Both the position numbers and the translations under genes were made by a program. From NCBI RefSeq assembly GCF_025989125.1, contig NZ_JAPDNR010000001.1, positions 744,001-808,000 on the forward strand: 64,000 nt of DNA, written 5' to 3'. Of this stretch, positions 1-9,930 are shown piece after piece. Origin of the DNA: Chitinophaga nivalis. GTDB lineage: Bacteria; Bacteroidota; Bacteroidia; Chitinophagales; Chitinophagaceae. The notes under the pieces are model-generated. The model was not told the DNA's origin. It saw only the letters and a list, made by a program, of their open reading frames with translations, and searched no databases. Positions within the stretch are counted from its first letter, which is position 1. Every line of letters starts with the position of its first letter.

Positions 1-621
1 AGCATAGATGCCATCGTTGATGATGAGATCATCCGGATCAACATGCAGGGTTTTCCAGGTAAGTACGGCATGCATACCACCGGGAACATCTGCATAATTC
101 ACTTTCACGTTGTTCAGAGAAATATCTTTCAACCGGAACTGCATGGTTGTGCCGGTAGCTGGTGCCAGGGTATCGGGCGTTGTTTTTTTGCTGACAAAAG
201 CATCTACTGCAAACTGGTAATTGAAGGCAGAATCGCCCTTATACCGGTAAATATTCACCAGCAGGGAATCCCACTCCAGTTTATCTATCCGCAGTTCATT
301 GTTGATTAATGACAACAGATTGTAGTGTACTTTAAGGGAGCCTGTATAAAACAATGCACTATTAGCAGTATCTGCTACGAATACATTGCGTAATTCGAGA
401 TACTGCCATCCCCTGGCGCGCAGATAGCCGATCTGTACTTTGGTATGTAATTTTCGTTGCAGGTATTGTTCTCCCTGTTCTCTCAAATAATTCTGGACAC
501 CGTTCAGCTGCAATAACAGCACGGCCATTACGGGCAAAAGGAGCACCGCAATAAATATCCATATAAGCCAACGCCACCAGGGGCGGCCCTGTTTTTCTCC
601 GGTTTCTGCTGGTTCTGTCAC
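1..621 (-). CDS. TamB/AsmA-like translocation and assembly protein, N-terminal part
   Basis: The reading frame stays open for 207 codons and runs off the left edge of the window, so only the N-terminus is present. The start is a GTG at 621; in-frame stop codons lie just upstream and no ATG is available. After a basic, Trp-rich cytoplasmic start there is one membrane segment at about residues 16-36. A stretch of the type NGVQNYLREQ then TKVQIGYLRARG follows, typical of the region just after the anchor in Bacteroidota TamB-like proteins, which span the periplasm and help insert or transport outer-membrane material. The family call rests on this N-terminal pattern only; the C-terminal DUF490 domain lies outside the window. 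Confidence 0.7.
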   Translation of the reverse strand, partial: MTEPAETGEKQGRPWWRWLIWIFIAVLLLPVMAVLLLQLNGVQNYLREQGEQYLQRKLHTKVQIGYLRARGWQYLELRNVFVADTANSALFYTGSLKVHYNLLSLINNELRIDKLEWDSLLVNIYRYKGDSAFNYQFAVDAFVSKKTTPDTLAPATGTTMQFRLKDISLNNVKVNYADVPGGMHAVLTWKTLHVDPDDLIINDGIYA

Positions 622-955
622 TATGATTTATTACTATAGTAATTTACTGAAATATAAACGCAATAACACGTTTAAGGTTTACTTTGCCGCAATGACGGCT
701 TAACTAGCGCACTTGTTTGTGGCATAGAACAAAATCCATACCCAGGGGTACATGTTATTGATTATTACTGCAAGAATACATTAAATACGGTAACGGACAC
801 ACTTTTTTAAGATAAAATTGGGAGAAGAAAACGATAAAAAATGAGGGTAGCAACGTGACAGCCAGGAACTGTCGCATAGTTTTTATGAGGGTACCGGTCC
901 CACTATCAGGGGCATCATGTCTACAATAAAATAATCAGGTTGGTTTGTGAGGAAG
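622..955. other. Intergenic region, no gene recognised
   Basis: These 334 bases separate the divergently started TamB-like gene from the 3' end of the next minus-strand gene. No open frame with coding character was found on either strand. A TACTTTG motif near 680 on the plus strand is followed by only a four-codon frame (ATG ACG GCT TAA), so it is probably chance. I see no strong hairpin with a T-tract. Confidence 0.5.
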
Positions 956-1591
956 CTACCCGCCGGACGTTGTGATAAGTGGTTTATTACGTTGATTAAA
1001 CCGGTATATGTAATACGCTTCCTGATCTTTTCTTTGTCTGTCTGCCCGGAATTCCTTTAATAATTCCGGATCCTGTGGCAGTATATATTTTTTCAGGTTA
1101 TAGGCAGATAATTCCAGTATTTCTCCGGTAAGAATATTAATCAGCTTTTTCAGCCGATAGGGTGTATTCATACTGTTGATAGTCATATCGGCCTGATTGA
1201 TATAACTGCGGGAGGGCTGCACGCCATGCTGTTCATATATGCAATAGAAGCCCAGCTCCTGGATTTTATTCAGTCCGTTGTCCCGGACATAAATGTTTTG
1301 TCCGTCACAATATCCCCAGTAATTCTTCACCTTATGTTCCTGCCCATAGGCATCCCGGAGGACCAGTTCGTTTCTGTTGGCCAGCAGGTAGATCTGTGCG
1401 GCATTACTACGGGTTTTTATCACCAGGTCGCCATCTGCAGACGGGCTGTTGTTTTGAAACTCCGCGAAGGATTTATACAATCCTTTTTTAAATTTCTGTG
1501 CATGGATAATCAGGTTAACTCCGCTCTCCTCCTGCGCCAATGCGGGGAAGAACAGTAAGAGAAAACTGCCGATGTACCATAGATGTTTCAT
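956..1591 (-). CDS. Secreted protein of unknown function
   Basis: A 211-residue protein that I do not recognise. It begins with a clear signal peptide (MKHLWYIGSFLLLFFPALAQ) ending in an Ala-Gln cleavage context, so it is probably periplasmic or attached to the outer membrane. The mature part is rich in Tyr, Asn and Lys, with no recognisable catalytic motif and three Cys residues. An in-frame TTG at 1600 would add three residues but lies inside the predicted -7 element TACATTTG, so the ATG at 1591 is preferred. It is a single-gene unit, with 230 bases between it and gltD. Confidence 0.75.
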   Translation of the reverse strand: MKHLWYIGSFLLLFFPALAQEESGVNLIIHAQKFKKGLYKSFAEFQNNSPSADGDLVIKTRSNAAQIYLLANRNELVLRDAYGQEHKVKNYWGYCDGQNIYVRDNGLNKIQELGFYCIYEQHGVQPSRSYINQADMTINSMNTPYRLKKLINILTGEILELSAYNLKKYILPQDPELLKEFRADRQRKDQEAYYIYRFNQRNKPLITTSGG

Positions 1592-1597
1592 AGAAAA

Positions 1598-1605
1598 CAA
1601 ATGTA
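1598..1605 (-). promoter_or_regulatory. Bacteroidota -7 element TACATTTG
   Basis: This is an exact match to TAnnTTTG on the minus strand, ending 6 bases before the ATG of the secreted protein at 1591. The position implies a very short or absent leader. It also explains why the upstream in-frame TTG cannot be the start. Confidence 0.5.
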
Positions 1606-1737
1606 TCCGGTTTGATACAGGAACAGTGGAGGAAATAGCTGAATGGCGGCTTTGTTTCTCCTGATATCGGATTTCTGTCTTTAAATGTGAAAGGGGCTAA
1701 AAAAGATATTCTTTTTACGGTATATGATACCGGGAGA

Positions 1738-1768
1738 GAAAAATAAAAGGCCGGGTAAAAACCCGGCC
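1738..1768 (-). terminator. Intrinsic terminator of gltB-gltD
   Basis: A perfect 8-bp stem GGCCGGGT/ACCCGGCC (1749-1756 with 1761-1768) closes an AAAA loop. On the minus strand it is followed by a T-rich tract (TTTTATTTTTC). It lies about 60 bases beyond the gltD stop codon. Confidence 0.85.
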
Positions 1769-1830
1769 CGGCTGAAGGTTACAACAAAATCTAAACCTGC
1801 TTATGAGAAAAGTTTTGATTAGTAAATATT

Positions 1831-3306
1831 TTATAAAGCCATCGCTTGCAGCGAGTGGTCTTTGCTTTCCAGTTGTGAGCTGCCCATCAGGAATTCATCC
1901 ACTTTTCTGGCACACTCCCGTCCTTCGCTGATAGCCCATACGACCAGTGATTGTCCGCGACGCATATCGCCCGCGGCAAAAACTTTCGGTATAGAAGTAA
2001 GATAATCTTTTTCTGACGCTTTTACATTACCTCTTTCATCTTTATCTACTTCCAACTGATCAAGCAGGCCGGTATGTTGCGGGTGAATAAAGCCCATGGC
2101 TAATAAAGCCAGTTCGCAAGGGACATCTCTTTCAGAACCGGGTATTTCCGTGAACTGAGCAGGTCTGCCATCTGCACTGAGCGACCATTGCAGATTCACC
2201 AGGCGTAAAGCTTTCAGCTGGCCATTGTCGTCGCCGATAAAGGCTTTGGTAGCAATAGCCCACTGGCGGTCTGCCCCTTCCTCATGGGAGGAAGATGTTT
2301 TGAGAATCATAGGGAAAGTAGGCCATGGCATATAGGTACTGCGCTCTCCCGGCGGTTTGGGCAACAGCTCCAGCTGTGTAACGCTGACAGCACCGTGCCG
2401 GTTGCTGGTACCTACGCAATCGGAGCCGGTATCGCCGCCGCCAATTACAACCACATTTTTGCCGGTAGCCCATAACTCTTCTTCCGTAACGGCAATGTCG
2501 CTTACCCGTTTATTCTGTTGTTTGAGAAAATCCATGGCATAATGCACTCCTTTCAGTTCGCGGCCCGGAATACCCAGGTCGCGGGGAATGGTGGAGCCGC
2601 CGGCCAGTACCAGTGCATGGTATTCTCTCAATAAGTCGTTGATACTAACGTTAACGCCTACGTTGGCATTACACTGAAATACGATGCCTTCTTCTTCCAT
2701 CAGTTTTATACGACGGTCTATCACCCATTTTTCCAGTTTGAAATCGGGGATGCCGTAGCGTAAAAGTCCGCCAGGCAGATCATCCCGCTCAAATACCGTC
2801 ACCTGATGTCCGGCATAATTGAGTTGGGCTGCTGCGGCCAGTCCGGCCGGACCAGAGCCGATAACGGCTACTTTTTTGCCGGTGCGTACACGTGGTATTT
2901 TAGCCTGTGCCAGTCCTTTGTCGAAGGCTATTTCAATAATATGTTTCTCTATTTCTTCAATAGCTACCGGCGGCTGGTTAATACCCAGTACACAGGCGCT
3001 TTCACAGGGCGCCGGACAGATACGGCCGGTAAACTCCGGAAAGTTATTGGTAGCAGTGAGGATATCATAGGCATTCTGCCAGTCCTGGTGGTATACCGCA
3101 TCATTGAATTCGGGGATGACGTTACCCAGCGGACATCCGCTGTGGCAAAAAGGTACCCCGCAATTCATACAACGGGCAGACTGCTCATTCAGTTTATTTT
3201 CCGGAAAACGCGCAACAAATTCGTTGTAATGGTTTATCCTTTCCCGGGGATCTGCTTTCCCGGGCAACTCGCGTGTAAATTCCAGGAATCCTGTAGGTTT
3301 ACCCAT
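1831..3306 (-). CDS. gltD: Glutamate synthase (NADPH), small subunit
   Basis: This is the beta subunit of glutamate synthase (491 residues from the chosen start). It takes electrons from NAD(P)H through FAD and passes them to the large subunit, which makes two glutamates from glutamine and 2-oxoglutarate. The N-terminus has the two Fe-S cysteine groups CMNCGVPFCHSGCP and CPAPCESAC. Two Rossmann motifs follow: VIGSGPAGLAAA for FAD and VIGGGDTGSDCVG for NADPH. The start at MGKPTGFLEF matches the usual family N-terminus; an in-frame ATG ten codons upstream (3336) is possible. It lies 66 bases downstream of gltB on the same strand, so the two form an operon, although gltB comes first. Confidence 0.95.
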   Translation of the reverse strand: MGKPTGFLEFTRELPGKADPRERINHYNEFVARFPENKLNEQSARCMNCGVPFCHSGCPLGNVIPEFNDAVYHQDWQNAYDILTATNNFPEFTGRICPAPCESACVLGINQPPVAIEEIEKHIIEIAFDKGLAQAKIPRVRTGKKVAVIGSGPAGLAAAAQLNYAGHQVTVFERDDLPGGLLRYGIPDFKLEKWVIDRRIKLMEEEGIVFQCNANVGVNVSINDLLREYHALVLAGGSTIPRDLGIPGRELKGVHYAMDFLKQQNKRVSDIAVTEEELWATGKNVVVIGGGDTGSDCVGTSNRHGAVSVTQLELLPKPPGERSTYMPWPTFPMILKTSSSHEEGADRQWAIATKAFIGDDNGQLKALRLVNLQWSLSADGRPAQFTEIPGSERDVPCELALLAMGFIHPQHTGLLDQLEVDKDERGNVKASEKDYLTSIPKVFAAGDMRRGQSLVVWAISEGRECARKVDEFLMGSSQLESKDHSLQAMAL

Positions 3307-3372
3307 AATTTTCCTCCACAAGTCCCTTACCTGCAAGGGATATTTTGATGATGAATATAGATTGTTTGTTGT

Positions 3373-6300
3373 CTAGCGGCTTACCTGTTGTCCCTGTACT
3401 TTACCGGATTTCAACACAGCCTTGTATTCTTTCGGGAATACTTTCACAAAATGACGTAACTGATTTTCCCAGTCTTTCAGGATAAACTTCGCCACCGTAC
3501 TATTCGTATAGGCGTGATGTTTAGTAATCAGATCCTGCAGAATGGTTACGTCTTCCTGTGTGAGTGGATCGAGGTCAATCATATCCCGGTTGCAGTGATT
3601 CGCGAAGGCGCCTTTTACATCATATACATAGGCAATACCTCCACTCATACCAGCACCGAAGTTGCGGCCGGTTTCTCCCAGTATCACTACTTTTCCGCCG
3701 GTCATGTATTCACATCCATGATCGCCTACTCCTTCCACTACCACGGTAGCGCCGGAATTCCGGACACCGAAGCGTTCGCCGGCTTTGCCCCGGATATAGG
3801 CATCTCCGGAAGTAGCGCCATACAGACAAACATTTCCGGCGATGATATTTTCTTCTGCCTTAAACCCGGCTTCTACCGGAGGATATAAGATCAGTTTGGA
3901 GCCGGATAATCCTTTACCGAAATAGTCATTGGCTTCTCCTTCCAGTTCCAGTGTAAGGCCTTTAGTGGTGAAGGCACCGAAGCTTTGTCCGGCGGAACCC
4001 AGGAATTTGAAGTGCAGGGTATCTTCCGGTAATCCTTCACTTTTATAAAGCTTAGAGATTTCGTTGGAAAGAATGGTACCGATCGTACGGTCGGTATTTT
4101 TTACCGCAAACTGCCGGAATACCCTGGATTTCTTTTCCAGTGCCGGTTGTGCGGCTTTCAGCAGTTGCCAGTCTATCACTTCACTGATACCATGATCCTG
4201 CTCTTCCTGTTTGTACAACCCGGTTTCAGCAGCAGCCGCTTCTTTATACAGGATGGGCGACAGGTCCAGTTTTTTGGTTTTCCAGTTGGTAATATTCTCG
4301 CGCAGTTGCAGGCATTCTACCTGTCCCACCATTTCATTGATGGTGCGGAAGCCCAGTTCTGCCATGATTTCGCGGAGTTCTTCCACGAGATAGGTGAAGA
4401 GGTTTACCACGTGCTGCGGATCGCCATTGAAGCGTTTACGCAGGTCCGGATCCTGGGTAGCTACACCCACCGGACAGGTATTCACGTGGCATTTACGCAT
4501 CATGATACAGCCTTCTACCACCAGTGCTGCGGTAGCAACACCCCATTCTTCTGCTCCCAGCAACGTAGCGATCGCAATGTCACGGCCGGTTTTCAGCTGT
4601 CCGTCTGTTTGCAGTACTACCCTGCTGCGCAGTTTATTTTTTACCAGGGTCTGGTGTGACTCTGCGAGTCCCAGCTCCCACGGGAGACCGGCATGTTTAA
4701 CAGAGCTGAGCGGAGAGGCGCCGGTACCACCATCGTGTCCGGAAACCAGTACCACATCGGCATGTGCTTTGGCTACGCCGGCAGCAATGGTGCCTACACC
4801 GGCCTTGGATACCAGTTTTACACTGATTCTGGCCGCCCGGTTGGCATTTTTCAGGTCATAGATCAGCTGCGCCAGGTCCTCGATAGAGTAAATATCGTGG
4901 TGCGGTGGCGGAGAGATCAGTCCTACACCTGGTGTAGCGTGTCTTACCTTGGCAATCCAATCGTCTACTTTATGTCCGGGCAGTTGTCCGCCTTCGCCGG
5001 GTTTTGCCCCCTGCGCCATTTTAATCTGCAGTTCATCGGCATTGGTGAGGTAGTAGCTGGTTACCCCGAAACGGGCGCTGGCTACCTGTTTGATGGCAGA
5101 ACGCATAGAATCGCCGTTGGGGAGTTCTTCATAGCGCAGCTCATCTTCTCCGCCCTCACCGGTGTTGCTTTTCGCACCGATGCGGTTCATGGCTACTGCC
5201 AGGGTGGAGTGTGCCTCATGGGAAATAGAGCCAAAGCTCATGGCACCTGTAGCAAATCGTTTCAGGATAGTGGCTGCCGGCTCCACTTCATCGATGGAGA
5301 TGGCCGCACGGTTACGCTTAAACGAAAACATGCTACGCAGGGTACAAGCCTTTTCACTTTGTTCGTTGACGGCTTTGGAATATTTTTTAAAGATGCTGTA
5401 ATCGCCTAAACGAGTGGCATATTGCAGCAAGTGAATCGTGGTTGGATTAAAGAGATGGAATTCCCCTTTGCGTTTCCACTGATACACCCCTCCTTCTGTG
5501 AGGCGTTGTACCGGCGTTTCTTTGCGGCCGTAGCCCATCCAGTGTTTAGCCAGTGTTTCGCGGGCAATATCATCCGTATCGAGGCCCTGGATACGGGAAA
5601 CCGCGCCGGTGAAGTATTTATCCACCACCTGCTGGTTGATACCCAGTATCTCAAATATCTGCGCTCCCTGATAGGATTGCAGGGTAGAGATACCCATTTT
5701 GGAGAATACTTTCAGCAAGCCATCACATACCGCCTTGATGTAGTTCTTTTTCAGTTTATCCACATCGAGAGAGGTATCGAGCTTGTTGTTCAGCTTCATA
5801 TCCCGGATGGTGCTGAGTGCCAGGTAAGGATTGATGGCGGTTACCCCGAATGCGAGGAGGCAGGCAAAGTGATGTACTTCCCATACATCGCCGGCTTCCA
5901 CAATCAGGCCCACCTGGCCACGATAACCCTTGCGGATCAGGTGGTGATGCACAGCAGATGCTGCCAGGATAGAAGGAATAGCCGCATGTTCGGAGTCGAT
6001 GGCGCGGTCTGACAGGATGATCACTTCAAATCCATCTTCTACGGCATCTACCGCATAGCGGCATAAGCGCGCCAGGCCTTTCTCCAGGGAGCCGGGTTTA
6101 CCGTCGGCTTTGAAGTAGGTATGCAGGGTTTTTGCCTGGAAGATACCGGTGTCGATACTCCGTATTTTTTCGAGTTCGTGGTTGTTGAGAATCGGGTGCC
6201 GCAGCGCTACGGTGTGGCAGTGCAGCGGATCTTCATCCAGCAGGTTACCGTTGTTTCCCACAAATGCAGCCAGCGACATCACCAGTTTTTCCCGGATGGG

Positions 6301-7902
6301 GTCAATCGGCGGATTGGTCACCTGGGCAAACAATTGTTTGAAGTAATTACACAGGTGCTGCGGTTGATTGCTGAGTACCGCCAGCGGTACATCGGTGCCC
6401 ATAGAGCCTACCGGTTCTTTGCCATCCAATGCCATAGGGGCAATGATGGTATCCAGGTCTTCGGTGCTGTAACCGAAGGCGCGCTGGTATTTAAAGATCT
6501 GGTCGTGTTCCAGGTGGGTGAATGTAACCCGTGGTTCGGGCAACTCTTCCAGCCGGATTTTATATTTATTCAGCCACTCGCTATAGGGTTGTTGGGAGCA
6601 GATTTGTTGTTTCAGCTCTTCATCGCCTATAATACGGCCCTGGTCCATGTCTACGATAAACATTTTACCGGGTTGCAGGCGGCCTTTTTCTTTGATGTTT
6701 TTAGGATCTACCGGTAATACACCGGCTTCTGACGCCATAATTACGCGATCGTCTTTGGTCACCACAAAACGGCTGGGACGCAGTCCATTACGGTCCAGGG
6801 TGGCGCCGATGATTTTTCCGTCGGTGAAGGAAATAGAAGCAGGTCCGTCCCACGGCTCCATGAGAGAAGCGTGGTATTCGTAGAATGCTTTCTTTTCTTC
6901 TCCCATATCTTCATTACCATCCCATGCTTCCGGCACCAGCATCATCATCACATGTGGTAAGGAGCGGCCGGTCATGGTGAGGAGTTCTATCACATTGTCC
7001 AGGCTGGCGGAATCGGATTGTCCTTCTTCCACGATGGGCAGCAGCATTTCCATTTCTTCTGCCGTGAAAAACCGGGATACAAAGTCTCTTTCGCCGGCAC
7101 GCAGCCAGTTCAGGTTGCCTTTCAGGGTATTGATTTCACCGTTGTGGGCAATGTAACGATACGGGTGCGCCAGTTTCCAGCTGGGGAAAGTATTGGTCGC
7201 AAACCGGGAGTGGATCAGCGCAAAGGCAGAAACCATTTTCTCATCGCTGAGGTCTGTATAATAGTGGCGTACCTGGTAGGTGGTAAGCTGTCCTTTATAT
7301 ACAATTGTTTTATAGGAAAGCGACGCAATGTAAAACAGTGACTTTTCTTTGGGCACTGTATTACGTACGGTTTTGGAAACGTAATTACGGAGTACATACA
7401 ACTTCCGCTCAAAGATTTCCGGATCGTTGATATGATGAGGACAGGCAATAAATATCTGTTCAATTTCCGGTTCTACTGAGAGGGCAGATTCGCCGATACC
7501 ATCCGGACGTACCGGTACTTTCCGGTAGCCAATGATTTCGAGACCCAGTTTTTCGGCGCTGCGTTGCAGTATTTCGCGGCATTCTTCGCGCCAGCGAGGT
7601 TCTTTCGGAAAGAAGACCATGCCTACTCCATACTTACCAAATTCGGGTAAACGAATGCCGAGTTTCAGGCATTCATCGTACAAAAATTCATGTGGCATCT
7701 GAAACAGTATTCCCGCGCCATCACCTGTGTTCTGTTCACAGCCGCAGGCACCGCGGTGTTCCATGTTTTCCAGCATGGTTAAGGCATCACGAATAATATG
7801 GTGGGACTTACGGCCTTTGATATGGGCTGTAAATCCTGTTCCGCAGGCATCATGTTCAAATTCCGGACGGTATAAACCTTGCGTTTGCTTCACTTCATCC
7901 AT
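3373..7902 (-). CDS. gltB: Glutamate synthase, large subunit
   Basis: This is the alpha subunit of glutamate synthase (1509 residues), the glutamine amidotransferase and synthase part of the GltBD enzyme used for ammonia assimilation. From the chosen ATG, the sequence EHDACGTGF puts the catalytic Cys at residue 20, which would become the N-terminal nucleophile after propeptide removal. The central and FMN-binding synthase domains follow, including KPGEGGQLPGHKV. The 3Fe-4S cysteine set reads CIMMRKCHVNTCPVG, and the C-terminal glycine-rich beta-helix is present. An alternative ATG lies ten codons upstream at 7932; the shorter form gives a normal-length propeptide. Length is normal for the family. 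Confidence 0.95.
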   Translation of the reverse strand: MDEVKQTQGLYRPEFEHDACGTGFTAHIKGRKSHHIIRDALTMLENMEHRGACGCEQNTGDGAGILFQMPHEFLYDECLKLGIRLPEFGKYGVGMVFFPKEPRWREECREILQRSAEKLGLEIIGYRKVPVRPDGIGESALSVEPEIEQIFIACPHHINDPEIFERKLYVLRNYVSKTVRNTVPKEKSLFYIASLSYKTIVYKGQLTTYQVRHYYTDLSDEKMVSAFALIHSRFATNTFPSWKLAHPYRYIAHNGEINTLKGNLNWLRAGERDFVSRFFTAEEMEMLLPIVEEGQSDSASLDNVIELLTMTGRSLPHVMMMLVPEAWDGNEDMGEEKKAFYEYHASLMEPWDGPASISFTDGKIIGATLDRNGLRPSRFVVTKDDRVIMASEAGVLPVDPKNIKEKGRLQPGKMFIVDMDQGRIIGDEELKQQICSQQPYSEWLNKYKIRLEELPEPRVTFTHLEHDQIFKYQRAFGYSTEDLDTIIAPMALDGKEPVGSMGTDVPLAVLSNQPQHLCNYFKQLFAQVTNPPIDPIREKLVMSLAAFVGNNGNLLDEDPLHCHTVALRHPILNNHELEKIRSIDTGIFQAKTLHTYFKADGKPGSLEKGLARLCRYAVDAVEDGFEVIILSDRAIDSEHAAIPSILAASAVHHHLIRKGYRGQVGLIVEAGDVWEVHHFACLLAFGVTAINPYLALSTIRDMKLNNKLDTSLDVDKLKKNYIKAVCDGLLKVFSKMGISTLQSYQGAQIFEILGINQQVVDKYFTGAVSRIQGLDTDDIARETLAKHWMGYGRKETPVQRLTEGGVYQWKRKGEFHLFNPTTIHLLQYATRLGDYSIFKKYSKAVNEQSEKACTLRSMFSFKRNRAAISIDEVEPAATILKRFATGAMSFGSISHEAHSTLAVAMNRIGAKSNTGEGGEDELRYEELPNGDSMRSAIKQVASARFGVTSYYLTNADELQIKMAQGAKPGEGGQLPGHKVDDWIAKVRHATPGVGLISPPPHHDIYSIEDLAQLIYDLKNANRAARISVKLVSKAGVGTIAAGVAKAHADVVLVSGHDGGTGASPLSSVKHAGLPWELGLAESHQTLVKNKLRSRVVLQTDGQLKTGRDIAIATLLGAEEWGVATAALVVEGCIMMRKCHVNTCPVGVATQDPDLRKRFNGDPQHVVNLFTYLVEELREIMAELGFRTINEMVGQVECLQLRENITNWKTKKLDLSPILYKEAAAAETGLYKQEEQDHGISEVIDWQLLKAAQPALEKKSRVFRQFAVKNTDRTIGTILSNEISKLYKSEGLPEDTLHFKFLGSAGQSFGAFTTKGLTLELEGEANDYFGKGLSGSKLILYPPVEAGFKAEENIIAGNVCLYGATSGDAYIRGKAGERFGVRNSGATVVVEGVGDHGCEYMTGGKVVILGETGRNFGAGMSGGIAYVYDVKGAFANHCNRDMIDLDPLTQEDVTILQDLITKHHAYTNSTVAKFILKDWENQLRHFVKVFPKEYKAVLKSGKVQGQQVSR

Positions 7903-8245
7903 GTGGTTTAGATTTTTTGCTTTGGCGCACACTTTCCCCTATGACTTTCGCCGCAGGTGAATGGTGTACGATATAATTCGGGAATGGTTTAAAGATACTA
8001 AAGGAATGCTGGATTTTTTATATAAACTTTTGTAAAGTGGGTAAAGTTTAGAAAAAAATAAAAAAAATCACGTTTTGTTTAAATTTATAAAAAAATGACT
8101 GCTACGCCGGGCTTAAATCCCGAAAGATCTGGATGGTAGAAGCGGAATCTTCCGGGGCATAGGGATCCCACAAGATCATTTGCCGGTATTTTGTCGGAGG
8201 AACCGGCCAATGAGCGGTAAAAAGTAATGGGAAGGACTGACAGGG
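7903..8245. other. AT-rich leader and intergenic region of gltB
   Basis: No gene is seen here. On the minus strand, TATCTTTA at 7990-7997 is one base off the TAnnTTTG -7 consensus and could drive gltBD with a leader of about 85 bases. Further upstream lie long A/T runs (8035-8095), which could act as an UP-like or bendable element. The right half, next to the terminator of the following gene, shows no structure that I recognise. Confidence 0.4.
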
Positions 8246-8277
8246 AGAAAAAAAACGGGATACCTATTGGTATCCCG
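8246..8277 (-). terminator. Intrinsic terminator of the GHL10 gene
   Basis: A perfect 9-bp stem CGGGATACC/GGTATCCCG (8256-8264 with 8269-8277) closes a TATT loop. On the minus strand an eight-T tract follows directly. It lies 24 bases beyond the stop codon of the glycoside hydrolase-like gene. Confidence 0.92.
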
Positions 8278-8301
8278 GCTTATACTATTATAGTAGAAAG
8301 A

Positions 8302-9843
8302 TTATGGTTCAAAGATAAACTCCGTTTTACCTCCTCTTACCTGCATCCGTAAAGGATCGCCTTGGAGGCTTTCATGCTGGAGCCGATCGAGTGCGGTAAC
8401 GATGTAGGTATACATGCGGCCTTTTACATAACCGGGGTCTTTGAATTCCGGATCAGATGACTGCGGCAGTATGGCGATGATTTTCGTTGGGTCGCTGACG
8501 TTAATGGCTTCGTGTTGTTCAAAACGGTATAATACATATTGTCTGGTATGACCGCTGGTATCGTTGTCGGCCCAGTGCAGTTCCAGGCCGCCGGGCCGTT
8601 CGAAGGCATCTATAAAATACGGCGCCTCCGGTGTCAGGTTGGGCAACCAGGACATGGTAGGGCGCAGTGCCGGATATTTGTACAGGTGATTCCGCATGGT
8701 GTCTTCTATCCCCAACGGGTTGCCACTGAATGATTTGGAGCTGTAGAACATACTTCCCTGTACGGTATTCAGGGTGCGGGCTTCTTCTATCTGGGCCGGC
8801 AGTTCATTCGGATTTTTCCAGGCGGCATTGCTGCCAATGCGATATACACCATGTCCTATATATACATGTTTTCCATAACCATGTTGACTCCACCAGTTGA
8901 GCAGTATTTCGTAATCTACCAGGCGGTGTCCGCGTTCCCAGTACAGTTGCGGCGCTACGTAATCTATCCAGCCATTTTTTAGCCATTTTACAACATCGGC
9001 ATATAAATCATCGTAGTTGGTCTGGCCGCCACGGGTATAGGATCCTTCGGGGTCTTTATCGCGGTTGCGCCATACGCCGAAGGGGCTGATACCAAATTTC
9101 ACCCAGGGCTTTTCGGCCTTAATGGCTTTGCTGAGCATCAGGATAATGGCGTCTACGTTGGCGCGGCGCCAGTCGTCCTTCATCATATTGTTGCCATACA
9201 GCCGGTAAGAGCTGTTATCCGGAAATTCTTTGCCTGGTGCGCGGTAGGGATAAAAGTAATCGTCAAAATGTACGGCATCGATGTCGTAGCGTTTTACCAC
9301 ATCGCGGATAACCATGGTCACATATTCCTGTGCTTCCGGTACGCCCGGATCGAAATATTTTTTATTGTCATAGGTCAGAAACCATTGTGGTTTCAGCCGG
9401 GTGATATGATTGGCTGCCACACTGCTGCGGCTGACGTTGAATACAGCCCGGTATGGATTAAACCAGGCATGGAACTCCATCCCGCGTTTATGCGTTTCTT
9501 CTATCATGAACTGTAACGGATCATAATAGGGATTGGGCGCCTGCCCCTGTACACCGGTGAGGTATTCAGACCAGGGTTCATAGGGCGACGGATAAAAAGC
9601 ATCTGTCACCGGCCGGATCTGTGCTATAATGGCATTCATGCCATTGCGCTGATGCTGATCCAGCAGGGCAATGAATTCCTGTTTTTGCTGATCCGTGGAG
9701 AGTCCTCTCCGGGATGGCCAGTCAATATTTTCTACAGTGGCTATCCATACTGCTCTTAGCTCCCGTTTGGGCGGCAGCTGGGCCCATGCCTGCTGCGCCA
9801 GTATTGTGCATAATATTACGCCTGCTATTAATTGCTTCAACAT
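8302..9843 (-). CDS. Secreted GHL10-type glycoside hydrolase-like protein (YngK/DUF187 family)
   Basis: A 513-residue exported protein of the family 10 glycosyl hydrolase-like (GHL10) group. The start at 9843 gives a clean signal peptide (MLKQLIAGVILCTILAQQAWA); an upstream in-frame start would add 20 residues that look unlike an export signal. The TIM-barrel core carries the family blocks LRAVWIATVENIDWPS at the N-terminus, DAVHFDDYFYPY in the middle and KFGISPFGVWRN after it. The last ~90 residues look like a fibronectin-III-type domain (LELHWADNDTSGHTRQYVLYRF). The substrate is unknown; a cell-wall or exopolysaccharide substrate is plausible. It is monocistronic, with its own terminator. 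Confidence 0.85.
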   Translation of the reverse strand: MLKQLIAGVILCTILAQQAWAQLPPKRELRAVWIATVENIDWPSRRGLSTDQQKQEFIALLDQHQRNGMNAIIAQIRPVTDAFYPSPYEPWSEYLTGVQGQAPNPYYDPLQFMIEETHKRGMEFHAWFNPYRAVFNVSRSSVAANHITRLKPQWFLTYDNKKYFDPGVPEAQEYVTMVIRDVVKRYDIDAVHFDDYFYPYRAPGKEFPDNSSYRLYGNNMMKDDWRRANVDAIILMLSKAIKAEKPWVKFGISPFGVWRNRDKDPEGSYTRGGQTNYDDLYADVVKWLKNGWIDYVAPQLYWERGHRLVDYEILLNWWSQHGYGKHVYIGHGVYRIGSNAAWKNPNELPAQIEEARTLNTVQGSMFYSSKSFSGNPLGIEDTMRNHLYKYPALRPTMSWLPNLTPEAPYFIDAFERPGGLELHWADNDTSGHTRQYVLYRFEQHEAINVSDPTKIIAILPQSSDPEFKDPGYVKGRMYTYIVTALDRLQHESLQGDPLRMQVRGGKTEFIFEP

Positions 9844-9930
9844 CTGCCTTACTTTAAACCGTAAGATGCGAAAATAGCAAAAAGCAAGTCTGTTGCGACA
9901 CAATTATGTGATTCTTATGTGGATATGTTG

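Noticed and set aside
2806..3348. Long plus-strand open frames opposite gltD, gltB, polA, the outer-membrane barrel and ccoNO
   Set aside because: They are shadows of high-GC third-position genes on the other strand: no signal peptides or motifs, no promoters, and their composition mirrors the real gene.
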